Shown here: piece after piece, positions 1-10,189 of the stretch | Numbering within the stretch: the first letter of the stretch is position 1 | Layout: each line of letters opens with the position of its first letter | NCBI GenBank assembly: GCA_030374805.1 | Contig: JARGSG010000224.1 | Coordinates: forward strand, 186,001-250,000 | DNA: 64,000 nt | Direction of reading: 5' to 3' | DNA from: Gracilaria gracilis | Lineage: Eukaryota > Rhodophyta > Florideophyceae > Gracilariales > Gracilariaceae | Translations under genes and position numbers: made by a program | The notes under the pieces: generated by a model | What the model was told of the DNA's origin: nothing | What the model saw: the letters and a program-made list of their open reading frames with translations, nothing else | The model's database searches: none

Positions 1-669
1 CCTTGCTACAAAAGGTAGCAAATATTTCTCCGGTGTACTGACATACTTCTTTGAGTCTTGATTGCCGTGTAGTATAACCAATTTCCCAACACCGGCCTCC
101 GTAAAGCAGCCCCAAACCATTACACCACCTCCTCCTTTTTGTCGTTTTGACATTACTCTTTGTTGCTTGCGCATATCATGCCAATAGTAGGCAAACCCGT
201 CCGGACCATCCAAATTAAATTTCTTCTCATCGGAAAAGACAACTCGACCCCAATCACCTGGTGCCCATGCATGCCTTTTTCTGGCCCAGTTTAGGGGGTG
301 AACTTTGTGGTGTTGTTGGAGAGGAGGCGCCATCTTGATCTTCATATGCTTAAGATATGATGTCTGGGATAAAATTTGCTGCACACGCCTCTTAGATATT
401 GGCAGTTTAAGTGCAGTTCGTAGCTGAGATGCCGACTGGTGGCCTTTAGATGCCTCCCTTACTAGCAAACGCCGGGCTGTGGCGGAGAGTTTTGTGCCTT
501 TTGTAGAAGTTTTGTTTTTTCCACAGGCTGCGGGGTCTCTTAGGTAACGGGTAATGACATCTCTACTGCGTTTGATATTGTTTGAGATTGCTGAAACCGA
601 AAGACCAGTGGCCTTAAATGCTTCTATTTGGCCTTTTTCTTTGTCGGTCAAGAATTTTCCTTTCGGCAT
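1..669 (-). CDS. Tc1/mariner-type transposase, 3' end outside the window
   Basis: Reading from an ATG at 669 toward the window edge there are 223 codons without a stop, so the gene is truncated only by the window. Residues 1-105 look like the paired helix-turn-helix DNA-binding region of Tc1 transposases (TGLSVSAISNNIKRS and KLPISKRRVQQIL). The first catalytic aspartate is D147 in the hallmark VFSDEKKFNLDGPDG, followed by the Tc1-typical GGGGVMVWGCF at about 179-189. The second aspartate and the third acidic residue would lie left of the window. Such enzymes cut and paste elements at TA. No frameshift is seen in this portion, so it may be a relatively young copy. Its inverted repeat could not be located with confidence. 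Family call is firm; activity is unknown. Confidence 0.9.
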   Translation of the reverse strand, partial: MPKGKFLTDKEKGQIEAFKATGLSVSAISNNIKRSRDVITRYLRDPAACGKNKTSTKGTKLSATARRLLVREASKGHQSASQLRTALKLPISKRRVQQILSQTSYLKHMKIKMAPPLQQHHKVHPLNWARKRHAWAPGDWGRVVFSDEKKFNLDGPDGFAYYWHDMRKQQRVMSKRQKGGGGVMVWGCFTEAGVGKLVILHGNQDSKKYVSTPEKYLLPFVAR

Positions 670-1222
670 ATTGGATGTGTCTGAAACAAATTGACTACGC
701 GTAGATGCTTCTGGTGGACGGAGTAATGGTGCTTAAGGGTTTCTAGTTTGCTACTAATAACTGTACTGCGTCTGGGAAGTGAACCTGTCGTATAACGACT
801 TCGCTGAGTGAGGTAGCCGTTTTGTTCTTGCGTGAGAATGTGATCGCTTTGGGACATGGAACAAGGCTGATTCTATTCGTTTTTATGTAACGTATTGCTT
901 ATGTGAAGCACTGATTGTAAGCTGAAGTACAATCGCATGTGCGGGCAAAAATCTGGGGTGTCGTATAGCCGTTTCGCGCACTGTATCTAGCAGGAAAACG
1001 TCCCCATGGTTACATCTGGGCCGCTGGCTGTTAATACCGGAGCGCCGCGTGCAAGGCAGAAGCGCCACATGTGTCCACGTATGCGTGGCACGTGTGTGCC
1101 ATGCCCCGTAGCCTGCGCAGTAACGAATAAATTGCACTGCACTCGGCCGGCGGCGTCATCCCGCCGACAGAGAGCAGCAAGCGTTCCTATCAGCCCCTCA
1201 GTCCTACCACGCTCGCGACACT
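670..1222. other. Spacer, no gene seen
   Basis: Sequence between the Tc1-type transposase start and the left end of MULE-b. Short open frames on both strands overlap each other and show no recognisable domain. Two loosely similar stretches (near 786-815 and 957-987, sharing a gtcgtata core) could be remnants of transposon ends, but I cannot support a boundary. Confidence 0.4.
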
Positions 1223-1495
1223 GGCAAATCTACGCGCCGTAGGCTATGTAAAATCGCTCACAAAAAACCTCCACGTCTATATACCCGTTCTTTCCAGAAC
1301 CTCCACTTTGAAAGGGAGGCTCCCCAGGGCCCTCGTGCCCATTAAATGCGCGCCAAGTCGCAGAGCTTCCATTTCGGAGAAGCTCATTGGCGCGGCCTCT
1401 CTCCGTGACCCCACCCACTCCTTCAGCTGCGTGACTACTCCGCAGCCACCTCTCTACCACCACTCCGCCGCATCTCCGCCAATTTTCCCGAACTT
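1223..1495 (+). repeat. Left terminal inverted repeat of MULE-b
   Basis: Begins GGCAAATCTACGC and aligns along about 270 bp with the reverse complement of 14076-14321, including shared blocks such as AGTCGCAGAGCTTCCATTTC. Confidence 0.8.
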
Positions 1496-1581
1496 TGCGC
1501 GCCCTCTTTTGAAAAAATAAAACTCGCAAAAAATGAGCTCGCTTTGTTAGTGCCCCTTGTCAGCGACGACGTGCAAATTAA

Positions 1582-1634
1582 CCCTTTTGAACCGAAAACC
1601 TCTTATCTCTACTCTACTAGAGATAAGAGTAGAC
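1582..1634 (+). repeat. piggyBac left TIR with internal hairpin
   Basis: CCCTTTTGARCCGAA terminal repeat followed by an inner inverted repeat (CTCTTATCTCTACTC against TAGAGATAAGAG) that can fold into a hairpin. The matching right end is at 5880-5919. Confidence 0.8.
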
Positions 1635-1769
1635 CAATTAAAAGGGGACGTTTGTGCTTTTTCGCTGTGATCCATTCCATTGACTCGCAATCAGATTATC
1701 TCATTCAAATGTGCACTGCACATTTCACAAATTTGAGCGCATGCGTCGCTCTTGTGTTGTCTTCCTCTT

Positions 1770-1897
1770 GATCTCTGCAGCTGCTCCGCTCTCACGCCGA
1801 TCTGCAGCTGCTCCGCCCTTATGCTGAGCTGCAGCTGCTCCGTCTTTACGTCGATCTCCAGCTGCTTCGCCCTAACGCCGATCTGCAGCTCCTTTGG
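1770..1897 (-). repeat. 27-bp tandem repeat, about 4.5 copies
   Basis: Unit is close to GATCTGCAGCTGCTCCGCC plus 8 more bases, with substitutions between copies. On the minus strand it reads as a 9-residue repeat of the type RAEQLQIGV, which would be a coiled coil if translated. The first copy has 2 extra bases. It lies inside the piggyBac element, in the part without transposase, and I see no larger gene around it. Confidence 0.8.
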
Positions 1898-3022
1898 ACA
1901 CCATTCACGCACTGCGCCGTTGTTCTATTCTCGCTACGGACAAGTACCGCTGTCTCCCACTCACAATATTGTTGCTGGTTTACCTTTACACTCAAAAACA
2001 CTGCTGCTGACTTACTGTGGTTGCCAAACGCTACGGGTGCTTCTCATTCCAACTACAGCAAGGTGCTCCTCCTCGGCTTTACCGTTTTCAGAGTTGGAGC
2101 TAAAACCGCACTCCCGTCACCCAAACCTGTCGGAGCTTTAGTGTTACATTTTCACAAATTTGTGGTGCTTGGCTAAACTTCCGTTTTACCGTGCCACCCA
2201 ACACCGCTTCTTCATTGAAACGTCGTCACCTACTCCTGCGGTTTTCGCACAGGTCCTCAGCTTAGTTCCCGTTCAGGGCCTTTCTTTTGCTGCAAAACTC
2301 TACTGCTGCTCTCCCTATTTTCAATCAAGCCTGTCGCTGCTTCGTGAAACCGCCACCGATTGAAGCATTTATATCGCTTTATAACCGCCTAACTTTACCG
2401 AGTTTCTGCTTTGTCCTTCCCCTAAGCTGTTCCCAATTCTCCCTCATTTGCAGCCCGCCTGCGCGGCTGTACCAAATTGTTTCCATCCAACAATTCAGTG
2501 GTTTCGCTCAGAGGCCGCCCACGGTTACCTCGATATTACCCTCTTACTACAATACTTGAACAGCGCGTTGTCAACTCGTCGTTTTTGGTGGTCCCTGCTG
2601 GCCTTCACCGCACCTGATGCTTCCACTGTCTCTCCCCTTCACCTTGTAACGCGCTCACGTTTCCTCTTTTCATTTGGCCTTAACTGCCTTTTCCTTCCGT
2701 CCAGTTGCCCGCCTTTCCTGCGTATCTATTCTACTTCCGCCCACCCATTCTGCTGGATCGCCGTGCTGCTGCTGGTTTCCGTCACCTATTCACTCAGAAT
2801 TTACGCGGCTTCAGACCCTTGCCTTTCTCTTCGCTTCGACTTTGATAACCTTCTCACGGAAGCCGTCCCTCTATTTTTCTTTTACCCCCAAATTCTGCTG
2901 CTGCTTCGTCTATTCGCAGCCGAGATCCATTGGTGCCTCGCCCAATAACGCCGTACTTTGGCTGCGCTGCGCGCGTCATTTTTGTCTTACATTGTGTCGA
3001 CTTCGCGGGTTTCAAAATTTAA
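1898..3022. other. Pyrimidine-rich piggyBac spacer, no gene seen
   Basis: About 1.1 kb rich in C and T on the plus strand with many short overlapping open frames and no recognisable domain. It precedes the P2X7-C-like reading frame, so it could be intron, 5' leader or cargo debris. Confidence 0.4.
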
Positions 3023-3502
3023 GGACAGTGGCTGCCAGTTCTCGAAAATAAAAAGATTCGAAAAGGAACAGCTTCCGAGCTGGATGAGAGCAGCGACTAC
3101 AAACTATCGTTGGGAGAGATAGCGCATACATGTCCCAGGATGTGCGAGCAGGAGGACGTCCAAACCGGAGTGAAGGAGAAGGATACTATCATCACTGACA
3201 TTCCGGTTGTCACTGTGTTTCATGAGGATATTGCTTGTCATAATTGTGGAGGCACGCCTTGTTATTGGATGCAATATGGATCTTCTGTCGTAGAGAAAAT
3301 CACAACCGAGTTTCCTTCCAATGCCCAGCCTACCGCGCGTAACAATGAAGCTCGAAAGATGGCTTACAGGGCGTACACCTTCGAGCGGCATGGAGTTCTG
3401 GGAAGAAGAAGGAGGGTGCAATTAACAAGATGCGTTCTTGAAGGCATTCGACATATTTGGCCGGACGAAGCTGGGGCCTACATGGGGTTCAAAGACGAAT
3501 AA
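3023..3502 (+). CDS. P2X7 C-terminal-like (P2RX7_C) zinc-binding domain protein, piggyBac cargo
   Basis: The frame is open from 3023 to the TAA ending at 3502, and the first ATG in it is at 3140 (120 residues). Upstream codons stay open without a start, so an upstream exon is possible. The C-terminal half carries CHNCGGTPCYW, then NNEARKMAYRAYTFERHG, VLGRRRRVQL, CVLEGIRHIWPDEAG and YMGFKDE. This order (Cys cluster, R..AYR, HG.LG..R, C+...IR..(W/F)P, G.Y.GFK) is that of the cytoplasmic C-terminal domain of P2X7 receptors and its stand-alone relatives, which bind zinc. It is convergent with the transposase and sits within the same TTAA-bounded element, so it is probably transposon cargo. Its role there is unknown. 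The family call rests on motif order seen by eye. Confidence 0.6.
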   Translation, partial: GQWLPVLENKKIRKGTASELDESSDYKLSLGEIAHTCPRMCEQEDVQTGVKEKDTIITDIPVVTVFHEDIACHNCGGTPCYWMQYGSSVVEKITTEFPSNAQPTARNNEARKMAYRAYTFERHGVLGRRRRVQLTRCVLEGIRHIWPDEAGAYMGFKDE

Positions 3503-3531
3503 CCTTATTTATTGTGCAACACTTTGACAGT

Positions 3532-5471
3532 TCAAAGTGTCGGTGTTGCTTTATTGGGCCTGTTGCGATGAGCCTTGGACGAGAGGCGTGATTTGGCAGT
3601 AGCAACGGCACTGTATATGTCCGGACATTTGTCCTGGAAGACATTTAGGTTATGGTAAAAGTAAAAGCAGTTCACATGAAATCCCAGCCTACATTCGGAA
3701 CAAGAGTAAGTCGTGTACCCACCTCTTTTGCTTGCGGAGAGCATGTTACACAATAGACACCGAAAACTTTTCTTATTTTCGGTCTCTAACAAAATGTGGA
3801 TTGCTTCTTTTACTGTACTCCTCACACCTCCGCAGGTATCTTCTTTGCTTGCTGCAACAACAGTAGAAAGCGAAGCTCCTTGCTGCTGGTATTCTGCGTG
3901 GTCCACCACAAGCTGGTGAATGATTCGGGTCTTCATGAGACCAACATCAATTATGGCGTCTCCGGGCTTGGTGATGGCGTTCAAAAGGTCATGGGCATTT
4001 ATGAGACTTGCGTCAAGAATAAATGTAAGAAGACTCATGGAGACTGGCCCCTCTTTCCTCACTGTCGCACGGGTGGATCGAAATTGGTCGAATCGATCGA
4101 CCGCATTCATAAAAAGGTTATATGCTACAATTATGGAGGGAACTTGTAGTTTTGTGCGCTGCACAGACTCGTCACCAATCCAGCGTTGCAAAGGCGCGAG
4201 ACCGTGCACGCACATAACTGCATGCTCGTCGGGGCTGTGAATGCAACACGTTGGTGTGTCCGCAAGATCGTTCGTGTAAAAGGATACCACAGAGCGATCC
4301 TTAAACACGACAAAACCGGTTTTTTCGGCAACCTGCGGGGTGGTGCGATCTGGGACTTTGTGATACACTTGAACTAAGCGCGAATCTCCACGTTTAGCAT
4401 GTCTAAGGCTCTCAATATCCTCTTTCAATGCTGCACGGTTGACACCATCGATATTAGTAAACCGTTCTGTGCCGAGCACTTTACATTCTCCATCACCTAG
4501 AGAGTGCAGTTTGCGAGCCAGTACATGGCGTGTGTAGAAATTGTCCATCACCATTAATCGACCTATATCGGGGTTGGGGTGCAGCTGGGTTTGATGCGCC
4601 ATCTGTGCACACCAGAGAGCGGATGGCTTTGATTTTGGCACCAACTTCCATCTACTTTACGCTCTACAGCACCTCGAAGGTTTCGAAAAACATTAGCGTA
4701 TCACCGCACAGGAGTGTGACCTGTTTTGTTTCCCGTACCATTGTCTTGTAGGCTATGAAGGTACGCATGTGACCAATTCACGACTGCGTAAAACCGGATT
4801 CCAAATTTGACTGGTTTAGATTTCTTGTACGATCGAGCAGCTATACGTCCCTTACATCTGATGGTATTTTCGCCCAGAGAGCTCACTCCAACAGGAATAG
4901 CCATCGTCGCGGCGTTTCGTGAAAAATGTTCAAGAGGTCGACGACTAGGCCACAATGGGTCTGCCACTGCAGTATCTGGTTCGTAGTAGGCGCAGATTCT
5001 AATTGCAGCTGGGAGGTTTAGAAATGTATCACGTCGCATTGTTTTCTTGAAAAACGGAATTCCTAGAAGTTCGGAAGTGGACCAATAATCTCGGAGACGG
5101 TTGAGACGGTGCACGGAAGTGGCCAATTCAAGTCCTAGATACGTTTGTAGTTCGTCCATTCTCAACGGCTTCGATACTTTGCCGCGTCGGATAAGCTCCT
5201 TACTGGTCCAATCAGGCACATGTTTTAGATATGACTCATTCAAAAATAAAGTGAGAAAGCCAAGCTCCTGTTTGTGAGAGTATGCACGTTGAATCAGTTG
5301 AGACTTGGCACGGAAAAGTCCACTTTGCTTACGCCATTGTACGCAATAAGGGACTGTGTTGCATAGCGTTTGTTCTTGAGCTTCTCCCAATGCAGTAATA
5401 AATTCCTCTTCGTCTCCGGCTTCCCAGCAGAGCTCTTCTGCTGTGGTAAAGTTGCACTCTATGTCGTTCAC
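3532..5471 (-). pseudogene. piggyBac transposase (DDE_Tnp_1_7), frameshifted
   Basis: Two frames make up one protein. 5471-4701 gives the N-terminal 256 residues (including RMDELQTYLGLELATSVHRL and YWSTSELLGIPFF). 4644-3532 gives 370 more, in a different frame, so a frameshift lies at about 4640-4700. Expected catalytic aspartates are seen in VMDNFYTRHVLARKL and KDRSVVSFYTNDL, and the YNLFMNAVDRFDQF motif is intact. The position of the first aspartate reads SLGENTIRCKGR where DE is normal, so that residue appears lost. The C-terminus ends in a cysteine-rich finger (CLLC...CSEC...HVNC), typical of piggyBac enzymes that recognise their ends. Dead by two lesions. Confidence 0.9.
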
Positions 5472-5879
5472 AGATACATTGTGGTTTTCGTTAGAGACAG
5501 TTTTTCCGTGGTTGCTGGAATTGTCTATACTTGTTCATGGAATATATTGGCGTCGGAGGACAAGATGTATTTTTACATGATTTCGCGGGTTTCTGGGTCT
5601 TCTGCAAAACGCCATGTTTGGTGGTGTTGATCAGCATATAACGCATGTGGGCATGTACACAAGATTAGAGTCTTACGCACGCAAATGAAGGGGCGTTTGA
5701 TCTCGAAACAGAAGCGTGGCATAAGAAGCCTTTTCATTGGCTTCACTGGATTCCAAATCATGTGAAGTCCAATAAGAACTCAAGCGCTTATCGCTACTAT
5801 AGTAGAGATAACAGAACAAAACAAGTGGCGCCCTGACAACCAAATGTTCCCTTCCTTACACAATCACATTTGTATCTAA

Positions 5880-5919
5880 ACGCTATTATAATAGAGATAA
5901 GCTGTTCGGCTCAAAAGGG
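5880..5919 (-). repeat. piggyBac right TIR
   Basis: Reverse complement reads CCCTTTTGAGCCGAACAG then CTTATCTCTATTATAATAG, matching the left end, and abuts TTAA at 5920-5923. Confidence 0.8.
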
Positions 5920-5923
5920 TTAA

Positions 5924-8562
5924 CTGCTTCTCATGGTTGCCAAGCTTTGTATCAATTTTTTAGCAGTTTTTTCCATCAGCGCCTCCATTTTTATTGAATA
6001 AACCACGCCTCTACGACGACGCACATTACATGCCTCTAACGGCTTCTACTGGCTAGAAACAATCACCAACTCTTACAAGACCGCAGCCATCGTTAGTTTC
6101 CAACATGCAAGAAAAACGAAAAACGGCCGTTTTTTGCAAATTCTTACACCCAATTTTGTTAAACCATTCTTGCTTTTTTAACCTACGTCGCATGCACAGC
6201 AAGACCATTGCATCCTTTGCCCCATCTGCTGGCGCGGACATTGCACGATTTTTTCGACCGCCACCCGCAAGCCGCTGCTATTACCTGCACGTTTTGGCAG
6301 CGCCTTAGGCACTACCGTCGCCTGCCAGCATCCAATTTTGCTGGCCAGGCTTCACAACTGCTCGCCAGCCTCTGCCACCAACATCCGTCCTTCGCCGCCA
6401 CTCTGCACCTCTACCTCCGCTGAGCACCTCTGCCGCCTCTCGCCGGCCTCCGCCACCGCTCGTCCGTCTCCGCCACCTCTTATCAGCCCCCGCCGCTGCT
6501 GGCGAGCCCTCGCAGCCACTTCTCATCCTTGGTCGCTTCTCGCCAGCCTCCGCCATCACTTCTTACGTCTTTGGTCACGTAATAGCCTCCGTCTTTGCTC
6601 TCCAGCGTCTGCCGCCGCTTATTAGCCCCTCATGTTTGCTGAAAAGCTTCTCCAGCAGCTCGGGAGCCCCACTCGCCGCTCGCAAGCCCCAGCTTTCGCT
6701 CTCGAGCTTTTCCAGACTCTCGCGAGCCCCAACAGCCGCTTTTGAGCTTCCGCAGGTGCTCGCCAACCCCTGCCTTTGCTCGCCAGCACCTGATTTTGCT
6801 TAGGTGAAGGTAACCCGCCTATTTGAGGCCTTGCGCATCTGCAATCCGTCAGCTCTCACCATTCAAACCGAATGCCTTTGGTGGTCGCCAACCACTATTT
6901 ACCGCCACTCAAAACGCACGCGCGGTTCTGGTCTCCGTCGCCTGCTATCGACCATTACGCACACTGCACTCCCCTGTTATAATCCACCCACCGTCCATCT
7001 CTCCGAATACCGCACGACCATGATTGCTGCCGAGCTCCTTTTACCGCCACGTAAAGTGCAACGCGTTCTCGCAGAGTTCACCGTGGATGCGAGTCATATG
7101 GATATGAAGGAGCGACACCTCAGGGAAGGGAATAATGAATAGTTTGCGAACCCAAAGTTCATGGTGGAAGGACCCCAATTAGTATTGGTCATGAGTGCCG
7201 TGGCAGTGAGTAGGATAATACACGTTTACTTGTGCAGGCTGCCCTTCTTGGGGATACATTAGATTATTTCTATCTATCTATTTATTTAGTTATTACACTA
7301 CTGTGCAGGACTGCCGACCACCCCTACATAGGTGTGTGAGCTCGGGCAGTCCCGGTCAAGTAAACACGGACAAGCGAGTGTTCGGCTCTGACTCAGAAAC
7401 CCCTGGTGTTCGATATCCTCCCTGCGGAGAGTCGGCTCCTTGAGTAGGACTTTTCATCCACCTCGTGAAGCCAACAGCACGACTCGTCGCCAATAGTGCG
7501 TGTGTTACCAGTGGTTTTGTACTGGTTTGTCGCTGTTTAACAGGTGTCGCTCACCCCGATTACCGGTGTCGCTCGTTTGCCCTCGCCCCATTTCCCCTAC
7601 CTGGTCTCGCATCCCGCGGTCCACGGTACCACTCTTGTGAGGATCATCCACCTTTTGGTGACGTCATCGATCCGTCCCATATTATACCGCTCCAATCGAG
7701 ACTCCTCGGCTCCCTGCCATCCTCGCTTCGCTCGTCGAGACGGTGGGACCCGGCCTTACACCCGCTTTACGCAACCATCCTGCGAGGGGCTCGGTTTGTT
7801 CAGCTACTTAACCCGGGAGGAAGGTATCGAACGTCTTCATGTGTTTTTTTCTTCTGGGTTTGCACTACACCACGCACATGCAACTCTCTTCGTCGTATCC
7901 GCTCCATTCACGGCCACGCACACCGCTTGCCTCTAGTCTTTGCCGCCTGGAAACCGCCAATGCCTACATTGGACGACTCTCTCCGCTGCAGTCTACAATC
8001 TGCCGCCATGCCCGCATCGCAAGCTTCTCGCAGCTGCCGCTCCCCGTCTTCCAGGAGGAAAATCGCGCACCCCTCTTCGCTACGGCCTGCTAGCGGAGCC
8101 TCGCGCATGCCTCTCTCCGTGCTCTCAGGTCAGTACACCAGCCGGTCGTGCAAGAGGCTCTTCGACACCCTCATCACAATCCATTGGTACTTTATAATTC
8201 CATCAAGGTTCTTTATAGAAAACGACTGTCTACTAACTTTATAACGACGTTACTCTGCTTGGGTCAAGTACTGGTTATCAGGATGATCCATAACAGCCAG
8301 AGCATTATTGATTGCCTGGGTGGGACTGACGATATGGGTAGATGAAGGAGATGCTGAAGCTATTGGAAGAGTTCTGCGAGCTGTTTGTGGTATTGGTATG
8401 GCCGAGCTTTGAAAAGCTTCTCCCACCCGCCGGCGATTCGGGCCGCCCCTTTCCAGGAAATAACTCTTCTTCTTGCGTGCTCGCGATCCTAAACCAACGT
8501 TATAATTGATAATAGTGGGTAACAAAGTTTGCAGTACATGCTGTATTTGACAGATCCGGGAC
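5924..8562. other. C-rich low-complexity stretch of MULE-b, no gene seen
   Basis: No recognisable protein on either strand. From about 6330 to 6800 the plus strand is a degenerate satellite-like run of CTCGCCAGCCTCYGCC-type units 25-30 bp long. A small tetranucleotide tract (TATC/TATT) lies near 7270-7290. The plus-strand frame 7465-8244 (259 codons) is open but Pro/Ser/Arg-rich and overlaps other long frames, as expected for biased sequence, so I do not call it a gene. Confidence 0.45.
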
Positions 8563-8760
8563 CTAGGCTGGCGCTGGAAGAAGTTGTTGCAGGTTTTTAG
8601 GATACCTACCCGTGTTCAACTGCCGCAGGCCTTCCGAGAGGTAGAGCTGGAAGTTTCGGAGGGCAATGTTGCCGTAACTCTGTGCGACACACCGCATTTG
8701 GTCATACAGTGCTTTCCCATCAGAATATGACGCATATCGAGAAACCTCCTGGGTACTTTT

Positions 8761-8886
8761 CTGCGCCAAGCTGGAGAGAACGTTGTTGGCGCGTTCGTCG
8801 GAGTGCGGCAAGCTGGAGAGAAAGTGGTTCGCGCGTTCGTCGGAGTGCGCCAAGCTGGAAAGAACGGTGTTCGTGCGTTCGTCGGA
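8761..8886 (-). repeat. 42-bp tandem repeat (3 copies) coding for a 14-residue unit
   Basis: Translated units are SDERTNTVLSSLAH, SDERANHFLSSLPH and SDERANNVLSSLAQ. The reading frame is kept across copies, so the expansion happened while the C-terminal tail of the MULE transposase was still coding. Confidence 0.85.
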
Positions 8887-9741
8887 ATTCAAATTGGTAT
8901 GTGATGGTAGTTTTGCTACGGAAGAAGGGACATTCTCGGGTGTTTCTTCATTCTGCCGTGAGAAGTCCCGCCGCGTTATAAGTATATCCTCGAGGGCCTA
9001 CTGCTCCTGGGAGCGGCACCAATAAGGGTGCCAGAAGTCGCTAATTTGTATCGTGGCTTGGAGTACTGGTGCTATAACCGGCCACTGGTTACGCAACTCT
9101 CGGAAGAAAATGAAGATTCCAGTAAGATGAGGGCAGGGAATACCCCAGGCTGTCAAGTTTTGAAAGCTGCACCTGCCGGACACCTTGCCCATGGCAGTGG
9201 CACTTTTTTACAAGTATAAAGAGTGCGGTCGGCTTCCGTTATTGCGATGAGGTTCTTCACTCTCAACCCTTCCCAGCCAAACGAGAGAGAAGACAACAAG
9301 GGGTTGATCGGAGGAGATGTAGAGGTCATCGGGGTTGATGTCGGAGTTGAATGGGAAATCTCGCATTGGGAGAATTCTGCCATCTGTGACGACGTAGCGA
9401 CTGTAGTATGGTACACTCCGCTCGAGGAATCTTTCGATGCTATAGCTCGTATAGTTTTGTATCATGTTCGTCGCATTGTCGAATGATATCTGCAGGCCTG
9501 AGGAGTGGAGACGGTTCCGCAGTGCAGTATCACGTATAGAGGCTCTCTGCCCTCATTCGAGCCATAAACGCTCAGTTATGGACACCATGGCGTCCGGGAC
9601 TTCCGAAAGCGGAACGTCATTTTGGAGAATGTAGTGTCGGTAGAGAGAATTGGAGGCCCCACAGTACCCTGAGCCCTGGTAGAAAGAACCTATATGGTAG
9701 GTTAATGTCCTTATAGCACCTCACCAACATAGATGGATTCT

Positions 9742-10189
9742 CCCAGTGTAAATCTGGGATACACATGTGATATGAGTCGGATAGATTTGAAGCACAATTT
9801 GTAAGGTTATGATACAATTCAGAAACGTTTTTAGTATATTGTTGAATTAGATATCATATTTGGTTGAGTCTCACGAAAGGTCTTGATATGGATCTGATGT
9901 ATTTAGGGTATAATTTTGAGGGAGATCTGGTATAAGCATGAAAAAAATAGTTAAAACAATTTTATAACAAATTTCAAAATATATCGCACTTTTATCGGAA
10001 ATGTAAGAAATATTACCAAAGATATATCACATGTATATCAGTTCCACTTCTAGAATATATCAAAAGTTATCGGAACTGTATCCTTTCTAAATATCTTTCA
10101 TATCTGTACAAAAAAACGTTTCATTCTAATCCTACGTCCTGCCGAGATATCATATTAATATCCAACCTGTATCACAGATTTTCACTGGG
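9742..10189. mobile_element. 448-bp AT-rich MITE with CCCAGTG inverted ends
   Basis: Left end CCCAGTGTAAATCTGGGATA and the reverse complement of the right end CCCAGTGAAAATCTGTGATA match at 18 of 20 positions. TTCT flanks both sides (9738-9741 and 10190-10193). If the CCC is counted as target the duplication becomes TTCTCCC. The interior is AT-rich with repeated ATATC/GATAT words and no coding frame. It interrupts the MULE-b transposase. Size and end design resemble the MITE at 21059-21507, although the primary sequence differs. Confidence 0.8.

Larger units (their letters stand above)
1582..5919 (-). mobile_element. piggyBac-type DNA transposon with TTAA target sites
   Basis: The element starts CCCTTTTGAACCGAA at 1582 and ends with the inverted TTCGGCTCAAAAGGG at 5919. 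Both ends are flanked by TTAA (1578-1581 and 5920-5923), the target of piggyBac transposases. Subterminal sequences on both sides carry CTTATCTCTA-type inverted motifs (about 1602-1634 and 5797-5902). The interior holds a transposase pseudogene on the minus strand (3532-5471) and a convergent plus-strand gene (3023-3502) encoding a P2X7-C-like domain. Length is 4338 bp. The element sits inside MULE-b close to its left end. The boundary call is strong because TIRs, TTAA and transposase family all agree. Confidence 0.9.

Noticed and set aside
7263-7290. TATC/TATT microsatellite-like tract
   Set aside because: Too short and imperfect to be of note.
7465-8244. 259-codon plus-strand frame
   Set aside because: Pro/Ser/Arg-rich, overlapped by other long frames on both strands, no domain; expected from C-rich low-complexity DNA.
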